Positions 43,361-53,145 of a stretch of DNA of 64,000 nucleotides are shown piece by piece (positions within the stretch are counted from its first letter, which is position 1; every line of letters begins with the position of its first letter). Below the pieces are notes generated by a model, which was not told the origin of the DNA, did no database searches, and saw only the letters and a program-made list of their open reading frames with translations. The DNA is from Azospirillum brasilense (GTDB lineage Bacteria > Pseudomonadota > Alphaproteobacteria > Azospirillales > Azospirillaceae). A program made the position numbers and the translations under genes. The stretch covers positions 1,190,001-1,254,000 of the forward strand of contig NZ_CP059450.1 of the NCBI RefSeq assembly GCF_022023855.1, read 5' to 3'.

Positions 43361-45052
43361 ATGTTGAAAGCGCTTAAGAATTTAAAGATCGGGCCGAAGG
43401 TCTATCTTCTCGTGGGGCTGCAGGCGGCGGTGGCCGCGGTGACCGGCCTGATGGGGCTGGCCGCCATGCAGGATCTGGCCGGCAAGTCCGAGGCCATCGA
43501 ACGGGCGTCGGACCGCCAAGTGCTGGGCGAGCAGCTCAACGGCCTCGTCCTGGCCGTCGTCATGGACTCGCGCGGCGTCTACATGGCCCGCGACCGGGCC
43601 GAGGTGGACAAGTTCGGCAAGCCCCTGCTGGACAATCTGAACACCCTTGGCGAGCGGCTCGGCACCCTGAAGCGCCTCACCCCGGCGGAGGGGCAAGCCG
43701 CGCTGGCCCCGGTGGCGGCGAAAGCCGAGGAGTTCATCCGCTTCCGTACGGAACTGGTGCGCCTCGCCCGCGAGAAGGGGTCCGCGGAAGCCCGCACATA
43801 CGGCGACAACGACGCCAACCGCAGCAACCGCCAAGCGTTGAACGGCGCGATCCAGACGCTCAGCACCAGTCAGGACGGCGTGATCGACCGCCTGCACGAC
43901 GAATTGGTGTCGGCACGCCAGCACTGGACCACCCTGATGCTCGCCATCGGTGTCGGCGGCGTGCTCTTCGGCGTCCTGCTGGCCGTCCTGGTCGCCCGCG
44001 ACATGATCGCGCGCCCCATCGCCCGCATGACCGCGGCGATGAAGACCATCGCCGCCGGCAACACCACGGCCGAGGTGCCCGGCACCGGCCAGGGCGACGA
44101 GGTCGGCGACATGGCGGAGGCCGTTCTGGTCTTCCGCGACGGGCTGCGGCGCGCCAATGACTTGGCCGAGCAGGAGCGCCGCGAGATCGACGTGCGCCGC
44201 CAGCGTCAGGAACGGCTGGAGGCCCTGACCCAGGGCTTCGCCCAGAAGATCGAGGGGCTGTGCCGCACCCTGAACGGCGAGGCCGACAGCATCCGCAGCA
44301 GCGCCGAATCGCTGACCCACTCCGCCGCCGACGCCTCGCGCCGCAGCTCGACCGTCGCCGCCGCGGCGGAGCAGGCCACCGGCAACGTCCAGACCGTGGC
44401 GGCGGCGACCGAGGAGCTGTCCACCTCCATCGGCTCGATCAGCCAGCGCCTCGGCGAGGCCGCCCGCATCGCCAGCGAGGCGGAGCGGGAGGCCCAGCGC
44501 ACCAACAGCACGATCCAGGGGCTCGCCCAGGCGGCGGAGAAGATCGGCGCGGTGGTCAACCTCATCACCGAGATCGCCAGCCAGACCAACCTGCTGGCGC
44601 TGAACGCGACCATCGAGGCGGCCCGCGCCGGCGAGGCTGGCAAGGGCTTCGCCGTGGTGGCGCAGGAGGTGAAGAGCCTCGCCAACCAGACCGCCCGCGC
44701 CACCGAGGAGATCTCCGCCCAGATCGTCGCCATCCAGAGCGAGACCCAGCAGGCGGTCGGCGCGATCAGCGGCATCGTCGGCACCATCGAGCGGATCAGC
44801 GACATCAGCACCAACGTCGCCGCCGCGGTGGAGCAGCAGGGCTCCGCCACCCAGGAAATCGCCCGCAACGTGCAGGAGGCCGCGATCGGCACGCAGGAGG
44901 TCTCCTCGACCATCTCCGGCGTGTCGCAGTCGGCCGACCACACCGGCGAGGCCGCCGGTGGCCTGCTGAGCGCCGCCAAGGGCCTGTCGGTCCACGCGCG
45001 CACCCTGCAGAGCGACGTGGACGACTTCACCCGCCAAATGAAGGCGGTCTGA
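43361..45052 (+). CDS. Methyl-accepting chemotaxis protein
   Basis: A 563-residue transmembrane chemoreceptor: TM1 at about residues 12-35, a ~150-residue helical periplasmic sensor, TM2 at about 190-212, a HAMP linker ([18 protein letters not shown]), and a long cytoplasmic coiled coil. The hairpin tip is near [19 protein letters not shown], and [18 protein letters not shown] gives the CheW/CheA contact. The ligand is unknown. ATGs at 43346 and 43301 are alternatives. It ends at a strong terminator before the hydrogenase operon. Confidence 0.95.
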   Translation: MLKALKNLKIGPKVYLLVGLQAAVAAVTGLMGLAAMQDLAGKSEAIERASDRQVLGEQLNGLVLAVVMDSRGVYMARDRAEVDKFGKPLLDNLNTLGERLGTLKRLTPAEGQAALAPVAAKAEEFIRFRTELVRLAREKGSAEARTYGDNDANRSNRQALNGAIQTLSTSQDGVIDRLHDELVSARQHWTTLMLAIGVGGVLFGVLLAVLVARDMIARPIARMTAAMKTIAAGNTTAEVPGTGQGDEVGDMAEAVLVFRDGLRRANDLAEQERREIDVRRQRQERLEALTQGFAQKIEGLCRTLNGEADSIRSSAESLTHSAADASRRSSTVAAAAEQATGNVQTVAAATEELSTSIGSISQRLGEAARIASEAEREAQRTNSTIQGLAQAAEKIGAVVNLITEIASQTNLLALNATIEAARAGEAGKGFAVVAQEVKSLANQTARATEEISAQIVAIQSETQQAVGAISGIVGTIERISDISTNVAAAVEQQGSATQEIARNVQEAAIGTQEVSSTISGVSQSADHTGEAAGGLLSAAKGLSVHARTLQSDVDDFTRQMKAV

Positions 45053-45061
45053 TCCTCTCCC

Positions 45062-45098
45062 CCTCCTCCCCGGACTTTGTGCCGGGGAGGAGGCTTTT
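45062..45098 (+). terminator. Intrinsic terminator of the chemoreceptor gene
   Basis: A perfect 12-bp stem (CCTCCTCCCCGG with CCGGGGAGGAGG) and an 8-nt loop, followed by CTTTT, begins 10 bp after the stop codon. It insulates the hydrogenase operon from upstream transcription. Confidence 0.85.
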
Positions 45099-45161
45099 CC
45101 CGACGCATCCTTTCCACTGATGCGCCGCGGGCGTTCGAAGCTTACCCGCCTCATACCCCAT

Positions 45162-45175
45162 TTGATGTAGATCAA
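45162..45175. promoter_or_regulatory. hybO: Perfect FNR/FnrN-type box upstream of hybO
   Basis: TTGAT-GTAG-ATCAA matches the FNR consensus at all ten defined positions. It lies 197 bp before the hybO ATG. It implies induction of the hydrogenase structural genes under low oxygen by an FNR/FixK-type regulator, as known for hup genes in rhizobia. Confidence 0.8.
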
Positions 45176-45371
45176 TGCCGCGCCCGCATCGAAACTGGTG
45201 CAATGCCGGCGAGCGTTTCGCGCCCAAATACCCCTACAATTGATAGGGATTACGCCGCGCCGTGGGTTTCCCGCCTCGGGTTCCCCAGGACGCGCCGTGG
45301 CGTGCTGCGCATCCGGCGTCCGGCAACCGGGCGGCCAGCGGATCAATGCAAAAGGGTCTTTGGGGGAAATC

Positions 45372-46535
45372 ATGCCCGACGGACATGTGGATCTCGACGC
45401 CGAGCACATCGGCGATCTCGACGAGTATGAGGGTGCGCTGGCCGGCCTGTCCCGCCGGGAGTTCCTGACCTACTGCACGGGCGTGGCCGCCACGCTGGGC
45501 CTGTCCCCCGCCTTCGGCGTGAAGATCGCCAACGCCGCCGTGGCCGCGCCGCGCCCGACGGTGATCTGGCTGTCGGGCCAGGCCTGCACCGGCTGCACCG
45601 AATCGCTGCTGCGCACCCATCACCCGTCGCTCGAGACGCTGATCCTCGACACCATCTCGCTCGACTACAACGAGACGCTGATGACCGGCTCCGGCCACCA
45701 AGCCGAGAACTGGAAGCAGCAGGCGATGAAGGACAATTGGGGCAAGTACCTGATGGTCACCGACGGCTCCATCCCGACGAAGGACGGGGGCGTCTATTGC
45801 AAGGTCGCCGGCAAGACCTACAAGGACGCCGTGCTGGAGTGCGCCAAGGGCGCCGCCGCGGTCATCTCCATGGGCTCCTGCTCCTCCTGGGGCGGCTGGC
45901 CGTCGACCGGCGTCAATCCCACGGGCGCCGTCGGCCTGAACGAGATCATCAAGGACAAGCCGGTCGTCTCCGTCCCCGGCTGCCCGCCGAACCCCTACAA
46001 TTTCCTGTCGCTGGTCCTGCATTTCGTCGCCTTCGGCAAGCTGCCGGAGCTGGACGACAAGATGCGCCCGAAGTTCGCCTACGGCCGCCTGATCCACGAG
46101 AACTGCGAGCGCCGCCCGCATTTCGACGCCGGACGCTTCGCGATGGAGTTCGGCGACTATGGCCACCGCCAGGGCTACTGTCTCTACAAGCTCGGCTGCA
46201 AGGGGCCGGAGACCTACGCGAACTGTCCGTCCGTCGGCTTCAACGACGTCGGCCAGGGCACTTGGCCGGTCGGCACCGGCCATCCCTGCTTCGGCTGCAC
46301 CGAAAAGGGCGTCGGCTTCACCAAGGGCATCCATGAACTGGCCTCGCTGAAGTCGGTCGCGCCGCCCAACACCTACCCGGCGGTCGCCGTGGACAAGGGC
46401 GAGGGCATCTCCGCCGGGGCCGCGGCGGTGGTCGCCGGCATCGCCGGCGCGGCGGTCGGCGCCGGCGCCGTCATTTCCAGCCGGCTCGGCAAGCAGGACG
46501 CGAAGACCGAATCCTCCTCCACCGCCGCCGAGTGA
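45372..46535 (+). CDS. hybO: [NiFe]-hydrogenase small subunit (Hyd-2 type)
   Basis: A 387-residue iron-sulfur subunit that passes electrons from the NiFe site. The twin-arginine signal is SRREFL (Arg28-Arg29) followed by a hydrophobic stretch. Cluster ligands are in SGQACTGCTES, GSCSSWGG, PGCPPNPYNF and the C-terminal CKGPETYANCPS and HPCFGCTEKG. The C-terminal GAAAVVAGIAGAAVGAGAV is the membrane anchor helix of the HybO class. It is the first gene of hybOABC. The long N-terminus before the Tat motif is unusual but open to the ATG behind GGGGGAAATC. Confidence 0.96.
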   Translation: MPDGHVDLDAEHIGDLDEYEGALAGLSRREFLTYCTGVAATLGLSPAFGVKIANAAVAAPRPTVIWLSGQACTGCTESLLRTHHPSLETLILDTISLDYNETLMTGSGHQAENWKQQAMKDNWGKYLMVTDGSIPTKDGGVYCKVAGKTYKDAVLECAKGAAAVISMGSCSSWGGWPSTGVNPTGAVGLNEIIKDKPVVSVPGCPPNPYNFLSLVLHFVAFGKLPELDDKMRPKFAYGRLIHENCERRPHFDAGRFAMEFGDYGHRQGYCLYKLGCKGPETYANCPSVGFNDVGQGTWPVGTGHPCFGCTEKGVGFTKGIHELASLKSVAPPNTYPAVAVDKGEGISAGAAAVVAGIAGAAVGAGAVISSRLGKQDAKTESSSTAAE

Positions 46536-46544
46536 GGTGACGCC

Positions 46545-47615
46545 ATGTCGAAAAACATGATGTCGAAGAACAAGACATCGGTCTCGCGGCGCGGCTTCCT
46601 GCGGAACGCGGTCAAGGGCAGCGCGGCCGCCGCCGCAGCGGCCTGCACCACCGTGGTCGCCGCCCCGCCGGAGGCCAACGCGCTGGTCCGTCCGCCCAAG
46701 CCGCTGCCGCCCGACGCCGTCGGGCTGCTCTACGACAGCACGCTGTGCATCGGCTGCAAGGCCTGCGTGACCGCCTGCAAGGAGGTCAACCACATGCCGC
46801 CCGACGTCGGCCCGGCCCAGCAGGGCTGGAACGCGGGGGGCGGTGACCAGCCGATCTACGACAGCCCGGTGGAGCTGTCGGCCAGGACGCTGAACGTCAT
46901 CAAGGCCTACAGCCACGGCACCGGCGCCACCAAGGATGCGGCGGAGAACGGCTTCGCCTTCATCAAGCGGCAGTGCCTGCACTGCGCCGATCCGTCCTGC
47001 GTGTCGGTCTGCCCGGTGTCGGCGATGACCAAGGACGCGAAGACCGGCATCGTCAACCACGACCCGAGCGCCTGCATCGGCTGCCGCTACTGCGTGCTGT
47101 CCTGCCCGTTCGGCGTGCCGAAGTACGACTACAACGACGCCTTCGGCGAGATCAAAAAGTGCCAGCTGTGCAAGCAGCAGCTCGCCAAGAACGAGCTTCC
47201 GGGCTGCGCCGACGTCTGCCCCACCGGGGCGACGCTGTTCGGCCGCACGGAGGACCTCAAGGCGGAGGCCAAGCGCCGCACCGCGCTGAAGGTGGGCGAG
47301 TACGCGCACTTCCCGCGCGGCGACATCGCCGGCAAAGTCGGCGGTCCGCGCTCCGGCCATGAGAAGCTCGTGGAGGCGGCTTACCAGACGCACATCTACG
47401 GCGAAAAGGAGCTGGGCGGCACGCAGTGCCTCGCGGTGTCTGCCGTGCCGTTCGACAAGCTGAACCTGCCCACCAACGTGCCGGAGAACGGCTATCCGAC
47501 CCTGTCGGAAGGCATCCAGCACACGCTCTACGCGGGCATGATCGCCCCCGCCACGGTGTTCGCCGGTCTCGCCTATCTGGCGCACCGCAACACCAAGAAC
47601 CACACCGACGAGTGA
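46545..47615 (+). CDS. hybA: Hydrogenase ferredoxin-type subunit HybA
   Basis: A 356-residue periplasmic electron carrier with a Tat signal (VSRRGFLRNA, Arg15-Arg16) and four [4Fe-4S] motif sets: CIGCKACVTACKEV, CLHCADPSCVSVCP, CIGCRYCVLSCPFG and CQLCKQQ with CADVCPTG. A single C-terminal hydrophobic helix (AGMIAPATVFAGLAYLAH) anchors it, as in E. coli HybA. It links the small subunit to the quinone-reactive HybB. It starts 9 bp after hybO. Confidence 0.95.
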   Translation: MSKNMMSKNKTSVSRRGFLRNAVKGSAAAAAAACTTVVAAPPEANALVRPPKPLPPDAVGLLYDSTLCIGCKACVTACKEVNHMPPDVGPAQQGWNAGGGDQPIYDSPVELSARTLNVIKAYSHGTGATKDAAENGFAFIKRQCLHCADPSCVSVCPVSAMTKDAKTGIVNHDPSACIGCRYCVLSCPFGVPKYDYNDAFGEIKKCQLCKQQLAKNELPGCADVCPTGATLFGRTEDLKAEAKRRTALKVGEYAHFPRGDIAGKVGGPRSGHEKLVEAAYQTHIYGEKELGGTQCLAVSAVPFDKLNLPTNVPENGYPTLSEGIQHTLYAGMIAPATVFAGLAYLAHRNTKNHTDE

Positions 47616-47627
47616 GGGGGCCGCGCC

Positions 47628-48797
47628 ATGTCTTCGCACGTTAAAGAGCATCATGGGCATGAGCATCAGCCGCTCGGCGGCCGGGTCCTCACCCTTCCCT
47701 TCCTGATCTGCGCCGCCCTGGTCGCCATCGCCGGCGTCATCCTGTTCCAGCGCTACACGCAGGGGCTGGCCGCCGCGTCGAACCTGAACGACGGCTATCC
47801 CTGGGGCATCTGGGTGGCCATCGACGTGGTGATCGGCTCGGCCTTCGGCTGCGCCGGCTACGTCATCGCGCTGCTCTGCTACATCCTGAACCGCGGCGAG
47901 TACCACCCGCTGGTCCGTCCGGCGGTGCTGGCCAGCCTGTTCGGCTACGGCCTCGCCGGTCTGGCGGTGCTGGTCGATCTGGGCCGCTACTGGAACTTCT
48001 ACCACATGATGCTGCCGTGGTACGCGCAGCCGAACTCCGTGATGCTGGAGGTCGGCCTGTGCGTGGCGACCTACACGCTGGTGCTGGTGGTGGAGTTCGC
48101 CCCGGCCTTCCTGGAGCGCTTCGGGATCGAGGGGCTGCGCGCCAAGCTGAACAAGGTGCTGTGGGTCTTCATCGCGCTGGGCGTCCTGCTGCCGACGATG
48201 CACCAGTCGTCGCTCGGCACCATGATGGTCATCGTCGGGCACAAGCTGTCGCCGCTGTGGCAGTCGCAGATGCTGCCGGTCTTCTTCCTGCTGACCGCCA
48301 TCCTGATGGGCTTCGCCATCGTGGTGTGGGAATCGGTCATGGCCTCGCTGAACTTCCGCCGCCCGATGGAGACGCCGGTGCTGTCGAAGCTGTCGGACCT
48401 GATGCTGGTCGTCGCCTCGCTGTTCGTCGTGCTGCGCTTCGTCGACCTGATCGTGCGCGGCCAGATCGGCCAGATCTTCGGCGGCCCGCAGTCCGGCTGG
48501 TTCATCGCGGAAATGGTGTTGATGATTTCCGGCCTTGCGCTGCTGATCCCCAAGGCCAACCGCAACCGGTCGCGGGCGCTGTTCCTGGCGGCCTCGCTCC
48601 TGCTGGCGGCGGGCATCCTCTACCGCCTGAACGTCTATCTCATCGGCTTCACGCCGTCGGTCGGCCCTTGGCACTACTTCCCCTCGGTCAAGGAAATCAT
48701 GGTCACCGTCGGCGTCTTCGCGCTGGAGATCGCGCTGTATCTCCTCTTCGTGAAGAAGCTGCCCGTCATGCACGCCGTCCATCCCGAGCACGGCTGA
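47628..48797 (+). CDS. hybB: Hydrogenase integral membrane subunit HybB (NrfD family)
   Basis: A 389-residue polytopic protein with about ten membrane helices and no haem ligands, as in NrfD/PsrC/HybB. It connects HybA to the quinone pool. Landmarks are YPWGIWVAIDVVIGSAFGCA in helix 2, the helix containing GLAVLVDLGRYWNFYHMML, and GVLLPTMHQSSLGTMMVIVG. It presumably forms the proton- and quinone-linked half of the enzyme. It lies 12 bp after hybA in the operon. Confidence 0.95.
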   Translation: MSSHVKEHHGHEHQPLGGRVLTLPFLICAALVAIAGVILFQRYTQGLAAASNLNDGYPWGIWVAIDVVIGSAFGCAGYVIALLCYILNRGEYHPLVRPAVLASLFGYGLAGLAVLVDLGRYWNFYHMMLPWYAQPNSVMLEVGLCVATYTLVLVVEFAPAFLERFGIEGLRAKLNKVLWVFIALGVLLPTMHQSSLGTMMVIVGHKLSPLWQSQMLPVFFLLTAILMGFAIVVWESVMASLNFRRPMETPVLSKLSDLMLVVASLFVVLRFVDLIVRGQIGQIFGGPQSGWFIAEMVLMISGLALLIPKANRNRSRALFLAASLLLAAGILYRLNVYLIGFTPSVGPWHYFPSVKEIMVTVGVFALEIALYLLFVKKLPVMHAVHPEHG

Positions 48798-48815
48798 GTT
48801 TAGGAGAGTTTCATT

Positions 48816-50519
48816 ATGGCTCAGCGAGTTGTTGTAGATCCGGTCACCCGCATCGAGGGTCATCTGCGGGTCGATTGCGAAGTGGACGGCGGCAAGGTCA
48901 CCAACGCCTGGGCGTCGGGCCAGATGTGGCGCGGCATCGAACTGATCCTCCAGGGCAAGGACCCGCGCGACGCCTGGGTCTTCGCCCAGCGCATCTGCGG
49001 CGTCTGCACCACGGTGCACGCCATCACCTCCGTCCGCGCGGTGGAGAACGCGCTGAAGCTGGAGGTGCCGCTCAACGCCCAGTACATCCGCAACATGATC
49101 CAGGGCGCCCACAACGTCCACGATCACATCGTCCATTTCTATCACCTGTCCGCGCTCGACTTCGTGGACATCGTCTCGGCTCTGAAGGCCGATCCGGCGG
49201 CGACCGCCAAGCTGGCCCAGTCGATCTCCGGCTGGCCGAAGAACAGCACGCAGGAATTCACCACCGCGCAGAAGAAGCTGCAGGCCTTCATCAATTCCGG
49301 CCAGCTCGGCATCTTCGGCTCGGGCTATTGGGGCCATCCGGCGATGAAGCTGACGCCGGAAGCCAACCTGATGGCGGCGTCCCACTACCTCCAGGCGCTC
49401 GACTACCAGCGGCGCATGAACAAGGTGGTGGCGATCCTCGGCTCCAAGACCCCGCACATCCAGAACATGGCGGTGGGCGGCGTCACCAACCCGATCAACA
49501 TGGACAGCCAGTCCACCCTGACGCTCGAAAAGCTGATGTACATCAAGCAGCTGATCGACGAGGTGGGCGACTTCATCACCCAGGTCTACATCCCCGACGT
49601 GGCGGCCATCGGCGCCTTCTACGCCGACTGGACGCAGTATGGCCGCGGCGTGGTGAATTACCTGTCCATCCCGGACATGCCGCTGGACACCAAGGGCACC
49701 ACCTTCGCCCTGCCCGCCGGCTACATCGACGGCGGCGACCTCGCCAAGTTCACCCCGATCAAGGACTTCCACGACCCGTACTTCGAGAAGGGCGTGAAGG
49801 AAAGCGTGAAGCATTCCTGGTACCAGGGCGGCAAGGGTCCCCTGCACCCCTATGACGGCGAGACGATCCCGAACTTCACCGACTGGCAGGACGACGGCAA
49901 GTACAGCTGGATCAAGTCGCCGACCTTCTACGACAAGCGCGCCCAGGTCGGCCCGCTGGCCAACGTTCTGGGCATGTACGCTTCGGGCCACCAGCGCACG
50001 CAGTTCTGGGTCAACGCGGTGCTCGACGCCGTGTCGGGCCATCTCGGCAGCAAGGTCGGCGTCGACGCGCTGCACTCCACCATCGGCCGCCACGCCGCCC
50101 GCGCGGTGCGCTGCGTGGTTCTGCACGAGGAGTTGCAGAACCAGTGGAAACTGCTGATGGAGAACATCGCGAAGGGCGACACCAAGACCTTCAACAAGCC
50201 GGTGTTCCCGAAGGGCGAGATCCGCGGCTTCGGGTTCCACGAGGCGCCGCGCGGCATGCTCTCGCACTGGGTCGTGATCGAGAACGGCAAGATCAAGAAC
50301 TACCAGGCGGTCGTGCCGACCACCTGGAACGCCGGCCCGCGCGACGAGGACGGGAACATCTCGGCCTACGAGGCGGCCCTGATCGACAACCCGGTGGCGG
50401 TCGCCGACCAGCCGCTGGAGATCATCCGCACCCTGCACAGCTTCGACCCGTGCCTGGCCTGCGCCGTGCACCTGACCGACACGGAAACCAAGTCGCACTA
50501 TCAGGTGAAGGTCGTTTGA
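48816..50519 (+). CDS. hybC: [NiFe]-hydrogenase large subunit
   Basis: A 567-residue catalytic subunit holding the Ni-Fe(CN)2CO centre. The N-terminal pair is RICGVC (Cys61, Cys64) and the C-terminal pair is DPCLACAVH (Cys546, Cys549). A 15-residue tail after His552 should be removed by HybD once nickel is inserted. Length and motifs place it in group 1 uptake hydrogenases, the HybC subtype given the neighbouring hybO, hybA and hybB. It has GGAGAG before the ATG and ends at a terminator-like hairpin. Confidence 0.97.
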   Translation: MAQRVVVDPVTRIEGHLRVDCEVDGGKVTNAWASGQMWRGIELILQGKDPRDAWVFAQRICGVCTTVHAITSVRAVENALKLEVPLNAQYIRNMIQGAHNVHDHIVHFYHLSALDFVDIVSALKADPAATAKLAQSISGWPKNSTQEFTTAQKKLQAFINSGQLGIFGSGYWGHPAMKLTPEANLMAASHYLQALDYQRRMNKVVAILGSKTPHIQNMAVGGVTNPINMDSQSTLTLEKLMYIKQLIDEVGDFITQVYIPDVAAIGAFYADWTQYGRGVVNYLSIPDMPLDTKGTTFALPAGYIDGGDLAKFTPIKDFHDPYFEKGVKESVKHSWYQGGKGPLHPYDGETIPNFTDWQDDGKYSWIKSPTFYDKRAQVGPLANVLGMYASGHQRTQFWVNAVLDAVSGHLGSKVGVDALHSTIGRHAARAVRCVVLHEELQNQWKLLMENIAKGDTKTFNKPVFPKGEIRGFGFHEAPRGMLSHWVVIENGKIKNYQAVVPTTWNAGPRDEDGNISAYEAALIDNPVAVADQPLEIIRTLHSFDPCLACAVHLTDTETKSHYQVKVV

Positions 50520-50540
50520 TCCAAACCTTCCGACCGGCCG

Positions 50541-50573
50541 AAAGCCCCTCTTCCCCAGGGAGGAGGGGCTTTT
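50541..50573 (+). terminator. Hairpin after hybC, before hybD
   Basis: AAAGCCCCTC pairs with GAGGGGCTTT across a 13-nt loop, followed by a short T run. It lies 22 bp after the hybC stop and 100 bp before hybD, so it should lower hybD transcription or protect the structural-gene message. Confidence 0.75.
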
Positions 50574-50672
50574 CGCGTCCCCCACGCCGGTCGATTGATC
50601 CAGTTCACGGCGCCCGGCGCCGGTCCCGTTTCATCCTGCTGTTTCAAAATCTACGAACGGAGCGCGCGTCCC

Positions 50673-51164
50673 ATGTCCACGCCCATGTCCATCCTCGTCC
50701 TCGGCCTCGGCAACATCCTCCTGATGGACGAAGGGGTGGGCGTGCGCGCCATGGAGGCGTTCGACGCCGCCTGGAGCGTGCCCGATCACGTCAGCGTGGT
50801 GGATGGCGGCACCTGCGGCATGGACATGCTGGACCTGATCGCCAGCCACAAGCACCTGATCGCGGTGGACGCGGTGAAGACCGGCGCGCCGCCGGCCAGC
50901 CTGACCGTGCTGCGCGGCGACGAGGTTCCGGCCTATTTCAAGGGCAAGCTGTCGCCCCACCAGCTCGGCCTCAGCGACCTGTTGGCCTCGCTGCGCCTGC
51001 AGGACGAGGCGCCGGAGAGCGTGACGGTGGTCGGCTGCGTGCCGATGGCGCTCGGCACCGGCCTGATGATGTCGCCGGAGATCGAGGCGGTGATCCCGCG
51101 GATGGTGACGATGATCGTCGAAGAGTTGGCCCGCCTCGGCGTGACCGCCACGCCCCGGATCTGA
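50673..51164 (+). CDS. hybD: Hydrogenase maturation endopeptidase HybD
   Basis: A 163-residue nickel-sensing endopeptidase that trims the C-terminal tail of HybC. Family nickel ligands are present: Glu in GNILLMDEGVGV, Asp in AVDAVKTG and His in LSPHQLGLSD. The start at 50673 is preceded by a GGAG element; a second ATG four codons later is possible, and the upstream in-frame extension lacks support. It follows hybC by about 150 bp with an intervening hairpin. Confidence 0.95.
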   Translation: MSTPMSILVLGLGNILLMDEGVGVRAMEAFDAAWSVPDHVSVVDGGTCGMDMLDLIASHKHLIAVDAVKTGAPPASLTVLRGDEVPAYFKGKLSPHQLGLSDLLASLRLQDEAPESVTVVGCVPMALGTGLMMSPEIEAVIPRMVTMIVEELARLGVTATPRI

Positions 51165-51182
51165 GCGTGGCAATCACGATCA

Positions 51183-51218
51183 ATCCTCAGCGGTCGGCCA
51201 ATCCTCAGCGGTCGGCGC
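51183..51218. repeat. 18-bp tandem duplication at the 3' end of the MBL gene
   Basis: The segment ATCCTCAGCGGTCGGCC repeats with an 18-bp period around the stop codon of the minus-strand MBL-fold gene. The stop at 51205 lies in the inner copy, so the duplication adds nothing to the protein. Confidence 0.7.
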
Positions 51219-52209
51219 GGATCGGGCCGAACTCCACCGGGACCCAGGCGTAGCCCTTGCCTTCGGTGCGGACGTGTCCGATGCCGGGGAAGGGCAGATG
51301 GGCGCCGGCCACCCACAGCTTCTGCGCCGCGGCGTCGGCGAAGATCTTCTTGCGGGAGGCGATGGCCTGCTCCTTGTCGGCGTCGAACTCGATGACGACC
51401 TCCGGGCGGGCGAACTGCACCGAGTGGCTGTGCACGACATCACCCCACATCAGGATGCTGCGCTCCCCCGACGTGAACAGGTAACCGCTGTGCCCCGGCG
51501 TGTGGCCGTAGGCCGCCACCGACTCCACGCCCGGCACGAGGCTGTCGCCGGGCTGGTAGGGTTTCAGCTTGCCCGCCGCCGCGTAGGGCGCCACCGCCGC
51601 GCGGGCCATGGCGAAGAAGGGCTGGCTGTCCGCCGGGGCCTTGGCCGCCACCTCCTCGCTCAGCCAGAAATCGGCGTCGGCCTTGGCGACATGGACCGTT
51701 GCGTTGGGGAACAGCATGGCGCCGTCCGGACGCAGCAGGCCGTTGGCGTGGTCCGGGTGCAGGTGGGTCAGCAGAACCGTGTCAACCTGTTCCGGGTTGT
51801 AACCGGCGGCGCGGATGTTGTCGGCGATGAAGCCCAGCGCCGGGCCGAAGGCCTTGGCCGTCCCAGTGTCCACCAGGACAAGGTTCGTGCCGGTGTGCAC
51901 CAGATAGGCGTTCACCGCCGTCTGGACGCTCGGCGCGTCGGCCAGGAACATCCGGGCGAGCAGGCCCTGGATGTCGTCGGCGCTGGCGCCGCTGAGGATC
52001 TTGCGGTCGAGGTCGATGAAACCGTCATACAGAGCGGTGACCTCGAAGTCGCCGATGGCCATGCGGTAGAAGCCCGGCGCCTGGGTTCGCTGCTGGCCCG
52101 GAACCTCCGCGAGGGCCGGCACGGCAGGAGCCACCACGGCACCGGCAGGAAGAGCAACGGCCAGGGCGAGCAGGGCGTTGCGCAGGGAGGCGAAGGTCGG
52201 CGGTGTCAT
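51205..52209 (-). CDS. Exported MBL-fold metallo-hydrolase
   Basis: A 334-residue metallo-beta-lactamase-fold enzyme with a signal peptide (about residues 1-34, ending ALA). Metal ligands are in TVLLTHLHPDHANG, the later YGHTPGHSGY and the Asp of MWGDVVHSHS. Relatives include quorum-quenching lactonases and uncharacterised periplasmic hydrolases. It lies on the minus strand between hybD and hupE, with no evident tie to hydrogenase function. Confidence 0.88.
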   Translation of the reverse strand: MTPPTFASLRNALLALAVALPAGAVVAPAVPALAEVPGQQRTQAPGFYRMAIGDFEVTALYDGFIDLDRKILSGASADDIQGLLARMFLADAPSVQTAVNAYLVHTGTNLVLVDTGTAKAFGPALGFIADNIRAAGYNPEQVDTVLLTHLHPDHANGLLRPDGAMLFPNATVHVAKADADFWLSEEVAAKAPADSQPFFAMARAAVAPYAAAGKLKPYQPGDSLVPGVESVAAYGHTPGHSGYLFTSGERSILMWGDVVHSHSVQFARPEVVIEFDADKEQAIASRKKIFADAAAQKLWVAGAHLPFPGIGHVRTEGKGYAWVPVEFGPIRADR

Positions 52210-52337
52210 CGGCGTGGTTCCCCTTCAGGACGGTCGGCGCCCAGCATGGCCGTCCGCGCCGCGCGGGGGAAGAGTGCTGCGCGCACGCCGCCAAACACCT
52301 GGATTCCTTACCGGAATCCGCAAAGATCTGGACAAGG

Positions 52338-52369
52338 AAAAGGCCCGGCGGAGCGCTCCGCCGAGCCTT
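52338..52369 (-). terminator. Intrinsic terminator of hupE
   Basis: A stem formed by GGCGGAGC/GCTCCGCC, extended by AAGGC/GCCTT beyond small mismatches, ends in TTTT on the minus strand. It lies 37 bp beyond the hupE stop. Confidence 0.7.
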
Positions 52370-52405
52370 CGATGCCGAATCGGGTGTCCTGGGAGGCGTC
52401 CCGGG

Positions 52406-53008
52406 TCAGCCCAGCGCGAGCAGCGCCACGCCGGCCAAGCCGACCACCGCACCCGTGCCGCGAAGCGCCAGGGCGCTCTTGCGGCCTTCCACCAGACGGC
52501 GCAGCGACAGGGCGGCACCGATGCCGGCACCGTGCAGCAGCGCGGTCGACAGGGCGAAGCCCAGGCCGTAGAGCAGCGGCTGCGCCGCCTCCGGCATCTC
52601 GGCGCCATGGGCATGGCCGTGGAACACGGCGAACAGGGCGACCACACCGGCGGAGGCCAGCAGCGGCAGGCGGGACTGCAGGGCGATCAGGGCGCCCAGG
52701 GCGACCACGGACAGGACGATGCCAAGCTCGACCTGCGGCAGGTCGATGCCGGCCAGACCCAGCAGGCCGCCGCCGATCATCGCGCCGACGAAGGCCACCG
52801 GCAGCGCCCACAGGGCCTTGCCGCCGCGCTGCGCGGCCCACAGGCCGACGGCGACCATGGCCAGCAGGTGATCCCAGCCACCGACCGGGTGCATGAACCC
52901 ATGGACGAACCCGGCGTCGCGGGCGCCGAAGGTGTGGGCGAGCGCCGCGTTGGGCAGCGCGGCCAGGGCCGCCGCCGCGGTGACCGACGCGAGAGCGAAA
53001 CGTTTCAT
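52406..53008 (-). CDS. hupE: HupE/UreJ-family nickel transporter
   Basis: A 200-residue membrane protein with a signal sequence (RFALASVTAAAALAALPNAALA) and about six helices. The family motif FMHPVGGWDHLLAMVAVG binds nickel. A second histidine cluster is AVFHGHAHGAEMPE. It should import nickel for the hydrogenase. It is transcribed away from the hypC operon; the 236-bp gap holds an FNR box that may serve both. The start at 53008 fits the signal peptide. Confidence 0.93.
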   Translation of the reverse strand: MKRFALASVTAAAALAALPNAALAHTFGARDAGFVHGFMHPVGGWDHLLAMVAVGLWAAQRGGKALWALPVAFVGAMIGGGLLGLAGIDLPQVELGIVLSVVALGALIALQSRLPLLASAGVVALFAVFHGHAHGAEMPEAAQPLLYGLGFALSTALLHGAGIGAALSLRRLVEGRKSALALRGTGAVVGLAGVALLALG

Positions 53009-53145
53009 CCGTGAAAACCCCTGCTGTATCGTTGAGCGGCGCACGACCGACCCCTACCCCATCGCGCGCGAAGCGGTCGCCACTTTAGCAGAACCGTTCC
53101 GATTGGAAATGGCGGAGCGCCATGAAATTACGTCGGACCGCATGT

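Noticed and set aside
45100..45372. Sigma-54 promoter for the hydrogenase operon
   Set aside because: No TGGCAC-N5-TTGC element was found upstream of hybO; the nearest TGGTGC-like string does not keep the -12 element. The FNR box is the supported control site.
45234..50585. A 1783-codon open frame on the minus strand, antisense to the whole hybO-hybC operon
   Set aside because: It is a shadow of strongly GC3-biased genes on the plus strand. The translation is a monotonous His/Arg/Asp/Gly-rich string with no domain, and it crosses intergenic sequence. The hydrogenase genes on the other strand are certain.
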